Shown one piece after another: positions 1 to 6,289 of a stretch of 6,289 nucleotides of DNA. A model generated the notes under the pieces. That model saw nothing but the letters and a program-made list of their open reading frames with translations, ran no database searches and was not told the origin of the DNA. Each line of letters starts with the position of its first letter. The first letter of the stretch is position 1. The DNA comes from Candidatus Iainarchaeum sp. (GTDB lineage: Archaea; Iainarchaeota; Iainarchaeia; JAGGVJ01), in assembly GCA_021158055.1 (NCBI GenBank), contig JAGGVJ010000029.1, positions 1 through 6,289 of the forward strand, written 5' to 3'. The translations under genes were made by a program, and so were the position numbers.

Positions 1-639
1 CAGTGAGTCAAATATTTCAGGATTAAGTATATACCGCCCGATTATGGCAAGATTGCCTGGCGCTTCTTCAACATGTGGTTTTTCAACCATTTTCTGGATT
101 TCATATGTGTTGTCGTTGATTTTCAAACCGGAAACAATTCCATATTTATACACTGATTCTAAAGGAACTTCTTCAATTCCGATAACAGATGAATTTGTCT
201 TTTTATGGCAGTCAATCAGTTGTTTTGTGCAAGGAGTGGTTGAATCAATAATGTCGTCTCCTAAAAGCACTGCAAACGCCTCGTTGTGCAAATGCTTTTT
301 TGCGCACAACACGGCGTGGCCAAGTCCAAGTTGTTCTTTTTGCCTGATGTAATGGATGTCTATTAAGTCTGAAAGCTCTCTTATTTGCTTTAATTCTTCG
401 TGTTTGTTGTGTTTTTTCAAGTGGTTTTCCAACTCAAAGCATTTGTCAAAATGATCTTCAATAGCTCTTTTTTTGGAGCCGGTAATTATGAGAATGTCTT
501 CTATTCCGGAAGCAACTGCTTCTTCCACCACAAATTGTATTGTGGGCTTGTCAACAATAGGCAGCATTTCTTTGGGTTGGGCTTTAGTTGCAGGTAAAAA
601 TCTTGTTCCAAAACCAGCTGCAGGGATAATTGCTTTCAT
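1..639 (-). CDS. galU: UTP-glucose-1-phosphate uridylyltransferase, C-terminus beyond left edge
   Basis: Makes UDP-glucose from glucose-1-phosphate and UTP in the cytoplasm. The 213 visible residues open with [19 protein letters not shown], the nucleotide-binding loop (GFGTR at 9-13), then [11 protein letters not shown] (22-32). LGDD at 126-129 supplies the metal-binding Asp, EKPHVEEAP (186-194) the sugar-phosphate lysine region, and AIIGRYIL follows at 198-205. These are hallmarks of GalU/GtaB rather than RmlA. The family is usually near 290 residues, so roughly a quarter is cut off by the window edge; the reading frame is open to base 1. The ATG at 639 is four bases past the ugd stop, and a GGTGA Shine-Dalgarno site overlaps that stop, so translation is probably coupled. 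GalU supplies the substrate of the adjacent Ugd. The identification is firm; use of glucose-1-phosphate specifically rests on family membership. Confidence 0.93.
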   Translation of the reverse strand, partial: MKAIIPAAGFGTRFLPATKAQPKEMLPIVDKPTIQFVVEEAVASGIEDILIITGSKKRAIEDHFDKCFELENHLKKHNKHEELKQIRELSDLIDIHYIRQKEQLGLGHAVLCAKKHLHNEAFAVLLGDDIIDSTTPCTKQLIDCHKKTNSSVIGIEEVPLESVYKYGIVSGLKINDNTYEIQKMVEKPHVEEAPGNLAIIGRYILNPEIFDSL

Positions 640-643
640 AATT

Positions 644-648
644 TCACC
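644..648 (-). promoter_or_regulatory. Shine-Dalgarno site for galU, inside the ugd stop
   Basis: The minus strand reads TTGGTGAAATTATG. GGTGA matches the archaeal 16S rRNA 3' end, lies four bases before the galU ATG and contains the ugd TGA stop. It fixes the galU start and suggests re-initiation by ribosomes that finish ugd. Confidence 0.75.
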
Positions 649-1924
649 AACACATGCCCTCGTATTCTTGTTCCAAAGGCACGTTTTTAAAAATATGTCT
701 TCCGTCAATAACAAGTTTTCTTTTAAACAATTCTTTGTCTTTGAACTCAGGCCAGTCAGTTAAAACTAGCACAATGTCAGAGAAATTAACTGATTCAAAT
801 TTATCAGCACAAAATGTGACATTTTCTCCAAAAACTCGCTTTGCATTTTTCATTGCTTCAGGATCAAAAACAGCTAGTTCAAATCCGTCTTTGAGTAATT
901 CATTTACAATTACAATGGCAGGTGATTCACGAATATCATCAGTTCCACTTTTAAAAGCCAATCCAAGAACACTTAATTTTTTCGTGTTTTTTTCAATTGC
1001 TTTTTCTTTGACCAAATTAATGAATTTAAATGGTTGATTCTTGTTTACTTCAAGAACAGACCTCAAAAGAATCGGGTTTTCGCCTTCTTCAAGTGCTTTG
1101 AAGTACAACGCTTTTACGTCTTTTGGAAAACAACTTCCTCCAAAACCAATCCCGCTTTTCAGAAACTCTTTGGAAATTCTGTAATCAAGACCAATTCCTT
1201 CAGCAACATCGTAAGTATCTATTTTCAGTTTTTTGCATAAATTTCCTATTTCATTTATGAAAGAAACCTTTGTTGCAAGAAAAGAATTTGCAGTATACTT
1301 AATCATTTCAGCGGTTTTTGGATCAGTGAACAGAAAAGGACACGAAAAAGAAGAATAAACATTTTTCAATACATTTTCAGATGTTTTGTTTAAAGATCCA
1401 ATAACGATTCTATCTGGATTATTGAAATCTTTTATGGCGCTTCCTTCCTTCAAAAACTCTGGATTCATACAGATGCCAAAACCAACGCCTTCTTTTTTAC
1501 CTGAATATTCTTCAATGAGGGGTAATACGACAGTTTCAGTGGTTCCTGTAACAACAGTGCTTTTAACAACAATTGTGTGAAAAGAATCTTTTTCAGAAAT
1601 TGCAGTTCCGATCTGACGAGAAGCTTCTTTGATATAGGATAAATCAATTGAACCGTCTTCTCCAGAAGGCGTTCCAACACAAATAAATGTAACGTCACTG
1701 TTTTTTACCGCATTTTTCAAATCAGTTGTTGCGCGAAGTTTTTGGGGTACAAAAAGTTCTAATTTTTCTTTTAACCCATCTTCAAAAATAGGTGTTTTTT
1801 TGGAATTAATCAAGTCAACTTTTTCTTCTAAAACATCTACACAAGTGACATCGTGATCACAGTCTGCAAGACCAACTCCAGAAATTAAGCCGACATAACC
1901 TGTTCCAATAATAGATATCTTCAT
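644..1924 (-). CDS. ugd: UDP-glucose 6-dehydrogenase
   Basis: Oxidises UDP-glucose to UDP-glucuronate with two NAD+ in the cytoplasm. All 426 residues fit the family. The N-terminal Rossmann motif is IIGTGYVG (5-12), followed by [12 protein letters not shown] (81-92), VKSTVVTGT (120-128) and [10 protein letters not shown] (154-163). The central helix [11 protein letters not shown] (208-218) carries the catalytic Lys/Asn pair. The active-site loop is FGGSCFPKD (261-269) with Cys265 as nucleophile, and [16 protein letters not shown] (321-336) marks the UDP-binding domain. The GGSCFPKD form separates it from UDP-ManNAc dehydrogenases (WecC), which usually read GGHCIPVDP. The gene starts 16 bases after the upstream epimerase stop, has no strong Shine-Dalgarno site, and ends four bases before galU. 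It therefore looks like a middle operon gene using the GalU product. Nothing essential is missing. Confidence 0.95.
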   Translation of the reverse strand: MKISIIGTGYVGLISGVGLADCDHDVTCVDVLEEKVDLINSKKTPIFEDGLKEKLELFVPQKLRATTDLKNAVKNSDVTFICVGTPSGEDGSIDLSYIKEASRQIGTAISEKDSFHTIVVKSTVVTGTTETVVLPLIEEYSGKKEGVGFGICMNPEFLKEGSAIKDFNNPDRIVIGSLNKTSENVLKNVYSSFSCPFLFTDPKTAEMIKYTANSFLATKVSFINEIGNLCKKLKIDTYDVAEGIGLDYRISKEFLKSGIGFGGSCFPKDVKALYFKALEEGENPILLRSVLEVNKNQPFKFINLVKEKAIEKNTKKLSVLGLAFKSGTDDIRESPAIVIVNELLKDGFELAVFDPEAMKNAKRVFGENVTFCADKFESVNFSDIVLVLTDWPEFKDKELFKRKLVIDGRHIFKNVPLEQEYEGMCW

Positions 1925-1940
1925 TTAAACCAACTTTTAT

Positions 1941-2831
1941 TTAGTTATTTATAGTGCATAATTTTTCCACAGCTTCTTTAAATTCAGTTTTTACTTCAAA
2001 CCCTGTTTCTTTCAGTTTACTGATATCTGCATAATTATTAAAATCCTGTGTTTTTTGTTCAATTTCAGTGTGAACTACGTCTTTATCGCAATCCAAAACA
2101 CTTTTTATAATCTCAACCAATTCATTTACTGTGGTTGATTTCCCTGTCCCGATGTTGTAAACTTCTCCACCAGCACCGTTTTCAAGAATGGAAAACACTG
2201 CGTCTAACGCATCGTCAATCCAAATGAAATCCCTTCCGGCATTTCCGGATCCAAGAACTTCAATCACATCATCATTCAACGCTTTGCGGATTAAATCAGG
2301 AATAACCCTTTCTGTTTGTCCTGGACCAAACACATTAAAAAACCGACCGACTCGACAGTCAAGTCCAAACTTTTCAAAAAACAACTTGCAGTAATATTCT
2401 CCAAAAACCTTGTGAACGCCGTAAAAAGAATTCGGGTTTAGCTCGCGCGATTCGCTTAAGGCTCCGACTGCCCCTGCCCCGTAAACATACGCTGAAGACG
2501 GAAAAAACACTTTTTTAACCCCCCCGTCAACACATGCCTGCAAGACATTTCTTGTTCCTGTGACGTTGACCAATTCGCTTAAAGAAGGGTTTAATTCAGT
2601 AATTTTCGGGTGGCTGACAGCAGCCAGATGAAAAACAACATCAACATCAAAAAAGTATTCTTTTATTGAATCAAGATCAGTAATGCAACCCTCAAAGCAG
2701 TTTTCGCCTTTTTCCGGTTGTCTGTCAACTGAAATTACATGGATATTCTCATTTAACAGCCGTGCCTTGAGCGCCTGGCCAATAAAACCAGTGCTCCCCG
2801 TAATCAGCGCGCTTGAAAAACTAAGTTCCAT
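1941..2831 (-). CDS. extended-SDR NAD-dependent sugar-nucleotide epimerase/reductase
   Basis: A 296-residue extended short-chain dehydrogenase acting on a nucleotide sugar. TGSTGFIG (11-18) binds NAD(P), VFHLAAVSHP (66-75) follows the fourth strand, and the catalytic set is SSAYVYG (112-118) with YGVHK (Tyr137, Lys141). GRFFNVFGPG (162-171) and GRDFIWIDDA (199-208) are typical of 4-epimerases and related reductases, and EVYNIGTG (223-230) closes the nucleotide-sugar site. Two roles fit. It may be a UDP-sugar 4-epimerase acting on UDP-glucose or UDP-glucuronate from the next two genes, or a reductase of the gmd product (RMD-like, giving GDP-6-deoxyhexose). Motifs alone do not separate them. 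I start at the ATG at 2831 because the fold begins six residues later. The frame is open back to a TTG at 2909, which would add 26 hydrophobic residues from a T-rich spacer. Confidence 0.85.
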   Translation of the reverse strand: MELSFSSALITGSTGFIGQALKARLLNENIHVISVDRQPEKGENCFEGCITDLDSIKEYFFDVDVVFHLAAVSHPKITELNPSLSELVNVTGTRNVLQACVDGGVKKVFFPSSAYVYGAGAVGALSESRELNPNSFYGVHKVFGEYYCKLFFEKFGLDCRVGRFFNVFGPGQTERVIPDLIRKALNDDVIEVLGSGNAGRDFIWIDDALDAVFSILENGAGGEVYNIGTGKSTTVNELVEIIKSVLDCDKDVVHTEIEQKTQDFNNYADISKLKETGFEVKTEFKEAVEKLCTINN

Positions 2832-2854
2832 AACTAACACAAAGGCAAAGAATG

Positions 2855-2862
2855 AATTTATT
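2855..2862 (-). promoter_or_regulatory. possible weak TATA box for the epimerase gene
   Basis: The minus strand reads CAATAAATTC, placing AATAAATT about 24-31 bases before the ATG at 2831. That suits a leaderless archaeal transcript, and no Shine-Dalgarno site precedes this ATG. The match to TTTAWATA is poor, so read-through from gmd is equally possible. Confidence 0.25.
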
Positions 2863-2871
2863 GTTTTCTCT

Positions 2872-2901
2872 AAAACTAAAAACAAACCAATAAACAAGAA
2901 A
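2872..2901 (-). terminator. T-rich tract after gmd, possible archaeal terminator
   Basis: Immediately past the gmd stop the minus strand is a T-dominated stretch with a T5 run (2878-2882) and several TTT runs. Archaeal RNA polymerase terminates on such tracts without a hairpin. It may cause partial termination between gmd and the next gene. No stem-loop is seen. Confidence 0.35.
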
Positions 2902-3882
<981 letters not shown>

Positions 3883-3887
3883 TTATT

Positions 3888-3895
3888 TATATAAA
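3888..3895 (-). promoter_or_regulatory. TATA box of the gmd operon promoter
   Basis: TTTATATA on the minus strand is a full match to the archaeal TATA consensus, centred 33 bases before the gmd ATG. Initiation about 25 bases downstream would give a very short leader. The inverted repeat at 3895-3911 abuts it on the upstream (BRE) side, so a protein bound there should interfere with TBP/TFB. Confidence 0.65.
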
Positions 3896-3911
3896 ATTGA
3901 TATAATCAATT
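3895..3911. promoter_or_regulatory. 17-bp inverted repeat, candidate operator between divergent promoters
   Basis: AATTGATATAATCAATT has perfect 7-bp arms around a 3-bp centre. It begins at the last base of the gmd TATA box and ends 12 bases before the TATA box of the divergent gene. A further direct ATCAA copy follows at 3914-3918, giving TTGAT (3897-3901), ATCAA (3905-3909) and ATCAA. Short tandem or inverted half-sites are typical RHH operators, and the next gene encodes an RHH domain. Binding is inferred. Confidence 0.45.
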
Positions 3912-3923
3912 AAATCAACAGCA

Positions 3924-3931
3924 TTTAAATA
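3924..3931 (+). promoter_or_regulatory. TATA box of the RHH-nucleotidyltransferase promoter
   Basis: TTTAAATA matches the archaeal TTTAWATA consensus and is centred 25-26 bases before the ATG at 3953. That is the usual TATA-to-start-site distance, so transcription should begin at or next to the ATG. There is no Shine-Dalgarno site, which fits a leaderless mRNA. Confidence 0.6.
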
Positions 3932-3935
3932 GTTT

Positions 3936-3951
3936 ATTAATAATTATTAAT
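3936..3951. promoter_or_regulatory. 16-bp perfect AT palindrome just before the start codon
   Basis: ATTAATAATTATTAAT is its own reverse complement and ends two bases before the ATG of the RHH-nucleotidyltransferase gene. It would overlap the expected transcription start. It may be an autoregulatory operator, but it contains only A and T in an AT-rich spacer, so chance is a real alternative. Confidence 0.3.
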
Positions 3952-3952
3952 T

Positions 3953-4816
3953 ATGTCAAAAATTGTATCACTCAATATGTCTGAAGAACTGATTCAGGAA
4001 GTGGATTCAATCATTGACGGGCAAAAAATCCGCAACCGAAGCCATGCTTTTGAAATATTGATTACTGAAAGCCTGTCAAAGCGAAGGCTTTCACACGCAA
4101 TTATCCTCGCAGGCGGCAGGTCAAGCCAACTGCACCCGATAACCTATGAGATTCCAAAACCGATGATGCCAATAGGTGGAAAACCCATTTTAGAACACAC
4201 AATAAACCTTCTAAAAAAATATGAAATAACGGAAATATTTATTTCAGTGGGTTACCTGAAAGAAAGAATAATGGACTATTTTGGCGACGGTTCAAAATTC
4301 GGGGTAAACATAAAATACATAATTGATGAAAAACCACTTGGAACAAGCGGGCCATTAACCAAAATCAATTTAACCAATTCTTTTGTCGTAATCAACGGAG
4401 ACAATCTCTTAGACATTGACTTAAAAGACATGTTTGATTTTCACAAGTCAAACAAGTCAACAGCAACACTTGCTCTGGTAACAGTGGACAATCCTTCAAA
4501 ATACGGTCTTGTGAAAATGAGGGGTTCACAAATAACTGAATTCATTGAAAAGCCGATTGAAGAGCAAAAAACCACTTCAAAACTCATAAACGCAGGCATT
4601 TACATATTTGAACCGGAAATACTTGAAATGATCAAGCAATCAAACCAGCCAAATCAATCAACAAATAAAAAAAACATGCTTGAGCAAACAATTTTCCCGA
4701 TTCTTGCAAGGGAAGGCAAATTGTTTGGGTACACTTTCAGCGGCCAGTGGTTTGATGTCGGAGACCTTGAAAGTTACGAAGAAGCAATAAAAAACTGGAA
4801 AAACGTGAAAAATTGA
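3953..4816 (+). CDS. RHH DNA-binding domain fused to a sugar-1-phosphate nucleotidyltransferase
   Basis: A 287-residue two-domain protein. Residues 3-42 form a ribbon-helix-helix unit: a strand with alternating hydrophobics (V5, L7, M9; S6 and N8 expected to face DNA), helix A (10-21), a Gly turn, and helix B opening NRSHAFEILITESL (28-41). From residue 48 comes an NTP_transferase fold: PKPMMP (68-73), PLGTSG (128-133), metal-binding Asp150 in NGD, EKP (199-201), NAGIY (213-217) and Asp268 in WFDVGD. The nucleotide loop reads GGRSSQLHP (54-62) where the family has GGxGTRLxP, so the key Arg is Gln. A Gln/Asn-rich loop lies at 228-241. The fold resembles mannose/heptose-1-phosphate guanylyltransferases and RmlA-like enzymes; the sugar and nucleotide are unknown. 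The frame is continuous, so the fusion is genuine. It diverges from gmd and precedes wecB, suggesting transcriptional control or a trigger enzyme. Confidence 0.88.
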   Translation: MSKIVSLNMSEELIQEVDSIIDGQKIRNRSHAFEILITESLSKRRLSHAIILAGGRSSQLHPITYEIPKPMMPIGGKPILEHTINLLKKYEITEIFISVGYLKERIMDYFGDGSKFGVNIKYIIDEKPLGTSGPLTKINLTNSFVVINGDNLLDIDLKDMFDFHKSNKSTATLALVTVDNPSKYGLVKMRGSQITEFIEKPIEEQKTTSKLINAGIYIFEPEILEMIKQSNQPNQSTNKKNMLEQTIFPILAREGKLFGYTFSGQWFDVGDLESYEEAIKNWKNVKN

Positions 4817-4853
4817 TTTAATAAAAAATTAAAAGACATTAAAAAAACAGCGC

Positions 4854-4861
4854 ATAATTAA
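4854..4861 (+). promoter_or_regulatory. possible weak TATA box for wecB
   Basis: ATAATTAA in the 87-base spacer lies about 46 bases before the wecB ATG and could give a leader near 20 bases carrying the GGTGA site. The match is weak. The spacer is A-rich with no plus-strand T-tract, so co-transcription with the upstream gene is also likely. Confidence 0.2.
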
Positions 4862-4892
4862 AACAAAAATAACCAATGCAAAACAAACAAAA

Positions 4893-4897
4893 GGTGA
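4893..4897 (+). promoter_or_regulatory. Shine-Dalgarno site for wecB
   Basis: GGTGA with a six-base spacer before the ATG at 4904. It decides this start over the out-of-frame ATG at 4876. Confidence 0.7.
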
Positions 4898-4903
4898 AAA
4901 AAA

Positions 4904-6199
4904 ATGAAAATCGGAATCCTTACAGGCACAAGACCGGACATAATAAAAATGGCGCCTTTGTTTCACAAGGCAAAGGAAATGAACCACGAACCAGTGCTGA
5001 TTCACACAAGCCAGCACTACCCGTTTCACTTGTACGAGGGGGTTTACAGGGATCTTGAAATGGACTTCCCCGCGCATTTTGAAGTCGGGATGAGCATGGT
5101 TAAAAAAGCAGCGGTAAAAGCTTCAAAAGCAGCCCACCACGCAGACAGGAAAAACCCAAACCTCAAAGCGACAAAAAGACTTGAATCAGTTGCAACCAAA
5201 CTGTTTGACTCAAGACCAAACCCTGCGCAGACAGTTTCAACAATGATGAGCAACTTAAACAAGCTTTTCAGGACCGGCCTTAAAGACCTTGACATTCTTC
5301 TCACTCACGGCGACACATTAACCTGCATGTCCGGATCGCTTTCAGCAGCCCTAAATTTGATTCCGGTCGGGCACGTTGAAGCAGGGCTCAGAACATTTTC
5401 AAAAGAGCCCTTCCCGGAACAAATAGACACAAGAACAAGCGACGCGTGCGCAGACCTTTACTTCGCGGCAACAGAGGAAAACAAGGCAAACCTATTAAAC
5501 GAAGGGTTTCCAAAACAACGGATCAGCGTGGTCGGAAACACAGTTGTTGACGCCGCGCTTTGGGCTGCAGAAAAAGGAAAAAAACAAAGCACCATATTTG
5601 AAGACCTGAACATTGACAAAAACTCAAAAATAGTCTACTTTTCAGCGCACAGGAGAGAAAACCTCATGCACGAGCACAGGTTCAAAGCGATAACCGAATC
5701 CGCAATAGAGCTCGCAAACCAAGGGTACACTGTATTATGGTCAATCCGCCCCGGAACAAGAGTCGCCCTGCAGCAATACAATTTAGGCAAAAAAATAGAA
5801 AACATAGAAAACCTCCTGCCGGTAAGCGACATTCCAAACTATTCAGATTTAATGTACCTTCTCAGCAAATCATGGATGACCGTAACCGACTCCGGCTCGA
5901 TGCAGGAAGAGATATCAGCACTTAAAATACCTTGCGCGACACTCAGGTTCAACACAGACCGGCCCGAAAGCGTCAAGGCAGGGTTGAACAGGATTGCGCC
6001 CCCGAAAAGCAAGGAATCAATACTTGAAGTCGTAAAGACCATTGACCGGGACAACAAAGAAATGAGAAAAAGCAAAAACCCGTACGGAGACGGAACCTCA
6101 AGTGAAAAAATCATAAGGAAAATAGAGGAATTTGAAGGAAAACTGATTGAATGGGAGCACCAAAAACAAACCCAAAAGGGAAATAAAGTTTTTCCCTAA
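4904..6199 (+). CDS. wecB: UDP-N-acetylglucosamine 2-epimerase (non-hydrolysing type), divergent
   Basis: Interconverts UDP-GlcNAc and UDP-ManNAc, or acts on a related diacetamido sugar. The 431 residues exceed the usual 370-390. GTRPDIIKMAPL (8-19) carries Arg10 and Lys15. THGDT (134-138) and GHVEAGLRTF (156-165) supply the acidic residues matching E. coli WecB Asp95 and Glu117. VVGNTVVDA (209-217), SAHRREN (247-253, active-site His249), DSGSMQEE (329-336) and DRPESVKAG (352-360) complete the GT-B epimerase fold. Differences include GTRPD for GTRPE, PEQIDTR for the usual PEExNR, DSGSMQEE for DSGGIQEE, and a Lys/Ala-rich insertion near residues 62-104. No signal peptide or membrane helix is visible, so it is cytosolic. 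It follows the RHH fusion gene after 87 bases. Fold and family are sure; the exact substrate is less so. Confidence 0.88.
   Translation: MKIGILTGTRPDIIKMAPLFHKAKEMNHEPVLIHTSQHYPFHLYEGVYRDLEMDFPAHFEVGMSMVKKAAVKASKAAHHADRKNPNLKATKRLESVATKLFDSRPNPAQTVSTMMSNLNKLFRTGLKDLDILLTHGDTLTCMSGSLSAALNLIPVGHVEAGLRTFSKEPFPEQIDTRTSDACADLYFAATEENKANLLNEGFPKQRISVVGNTVVDAALWAAEKGKKQSTIFEDLNIDKNSKIVYFSAHRRENLMHEHRFKAITESAIELANQGYTVLWSIRPGTRVALQQYNLGKKIENIENLLPVSDIPNYSDLMYLLSKSWMTVTDSGSMQEEISALKIPCATLRFNTDRPESVKAGLNRIAPPKSKESILEVVKTIDRDNKEMRKSKNPYGDGTSSEKIIRKIEEFEGKLIEWEHQKQTQKGNKVFP
6177..6197. terminator. hairpin at the convergent gene ends, possible bidirectional terminator
   Basis: AGGGAAA and TTTCCCT form a perfect 7-bp stem with a 7-base loop spanning the last wecB codons. 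On the plus strand a T6 run follows at 6205-6210. On the minus strand a T-rich stretch with a T5 run follows the stem, inside wecB. The place suits termination of two convergent transcripts, although the T-tracts alone may suffice in archaea. Confidence 0.4.
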
Positions 6200-6289
6200 T
6201 CAGGTTTTTTCCGCAAACAATCCCTTTTTAACTTATCAAACACGCAGTGCCGGCACACAAATCCGTTGCATGCATAATAGAATATTACC
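6196..6289 (-). CDS. C-terminal end of a Cys-rich protein, N-terminus beyond right edge
   Basis: The minus strand enters the window in an open frame of 30 codons ending in TAG at 6198-6196. The tail carries ACNGFVCRHCVFDKLKRDC and then a basic end, LRKKPD. The cysteines are spaced C-x4-C-x2-C-x8-C, which suggests a zinc or iron-sulfur site, and the CRHC pair resembles half a zinc ribbon. The other two minus-strand frames are broken by stops here. The stop codon interlocks with that of wecB (CTAA read both ways), as in compact genomes. I do not recognise the family. Thirty codons is short, so a non-coding open frame cannot be excluded. Confidence 0.45.
   Translation of the reverse strand, partial: VIFYYACNGFVCRHCVFDKLKRDCLRKKPD

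Noticed and set aside
44-352. 102-codon plus-strand frame opposite galU
   Set aside because: The minus strand encodes conserved GalU motifs throughout this stretch; the plus frame has no recognisable feature.
644-1924. Alternative reading of ugd as UDP-ManNAc dehydrogenase (wecC), tempting because wecB is nearby
   Set aside because: The active-site loop is GGSCFPKD, typical of UDP-glucose dehydrogenase, rather than the GGHCIPVDP of WecC.
4442-4466. Short tandem-like repeat ACAAGTCA in the nucleotidyltransferase gene
   Set aside because: Only two imperfectly spaced copies, explained by the coding of a Lys/Ser/Asn-rich loop.
4876-5058. 60-codon frame beginning at an ATG before wecB
   Set aside because: It overlaps wecB in another frame, has no Shine-Dalgarno site, and its peptide is low-complexity Lys/Asn.

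Overview
The window is a compact nucleotide-sugar gene cluster, most likely from an archaeon. The evidence is TTTATATA and TTTAAATA boxes at archaeal TATA-box distances from start codons, GGTGA Shine-Dalgarno sites, one gene that looks leaderless, T-rich tracts at gene ends, and a ribbon-helix-helix (RHH) domain of the kind common in archaea. The AT-rich, tightly packed sequence would suit a DPANN-type or similar archaeon, but the lineage cannot be fixed from these genes. I see no tRNA, rRNA, CRISPR array, transposase or attachment site, and no gene-free stretch longer than 94 bases.

Layout. Two gene groups diverge from a 94-bp promoter region at 3859-3952. Leftward (minus strand) are gmd (GDP-mannose 4,6-dehydratase), an extended-SDR sugar-nucleotide epimerase/reductase, ugd (UDP-glucose 6-dehydrogenase) and galU (UTP-glucose-1-phosphate uridylyltransferase, whose C-terminus lies beyond the left edge). 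Rightward (plus strand) are a sugar-1-phosphate nucleotidyltransferase with an N-terminal RHH DNA-binding domain, then a divergent wecB-type UDP-GlcNAc 2-epimerase. At the right edge the last 30 codons of a Cys-rich convergent minus-strand gene overlap the wecB stop codon.

How the genes work together. GalU makes UDP-glucose and Ugd oxidises it to UDP-glucuronate. Gmd turns GDP-mannose into GDP-4-keto-6-deoxymannose, and the SDR next to it either reduces that product or 4-epimerises a UDP-sugar. The WecB-type enzyme makes UDP-ManNAc or a relative. Together they would supply acidic, 6-deoxy and N-acetylated sugars for a surface polysaccharide or glycoprotein glycans. No glycosyltransferase, flippase or polymerase lies in the window.

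The most unusual element is the RHH-nucleotidyltransferase fusion. It joins a DNA-binding domain to a sugar-nucleotide enzyme fold whose nucleotide-binding loop is altered: the usual GxGTR reads GRSSQ, while GalU in the same window keeps GFGTR. The gene sits beside a divergent promoter with two perfect inverted repeats, one against the gmd TATA box and one just before its own start codon. A plausible hypothesis is a trigger enzyme or sensor-repressor that ties transcription of the cluster to sugar-nucleotide level. This is inference from sequence only.
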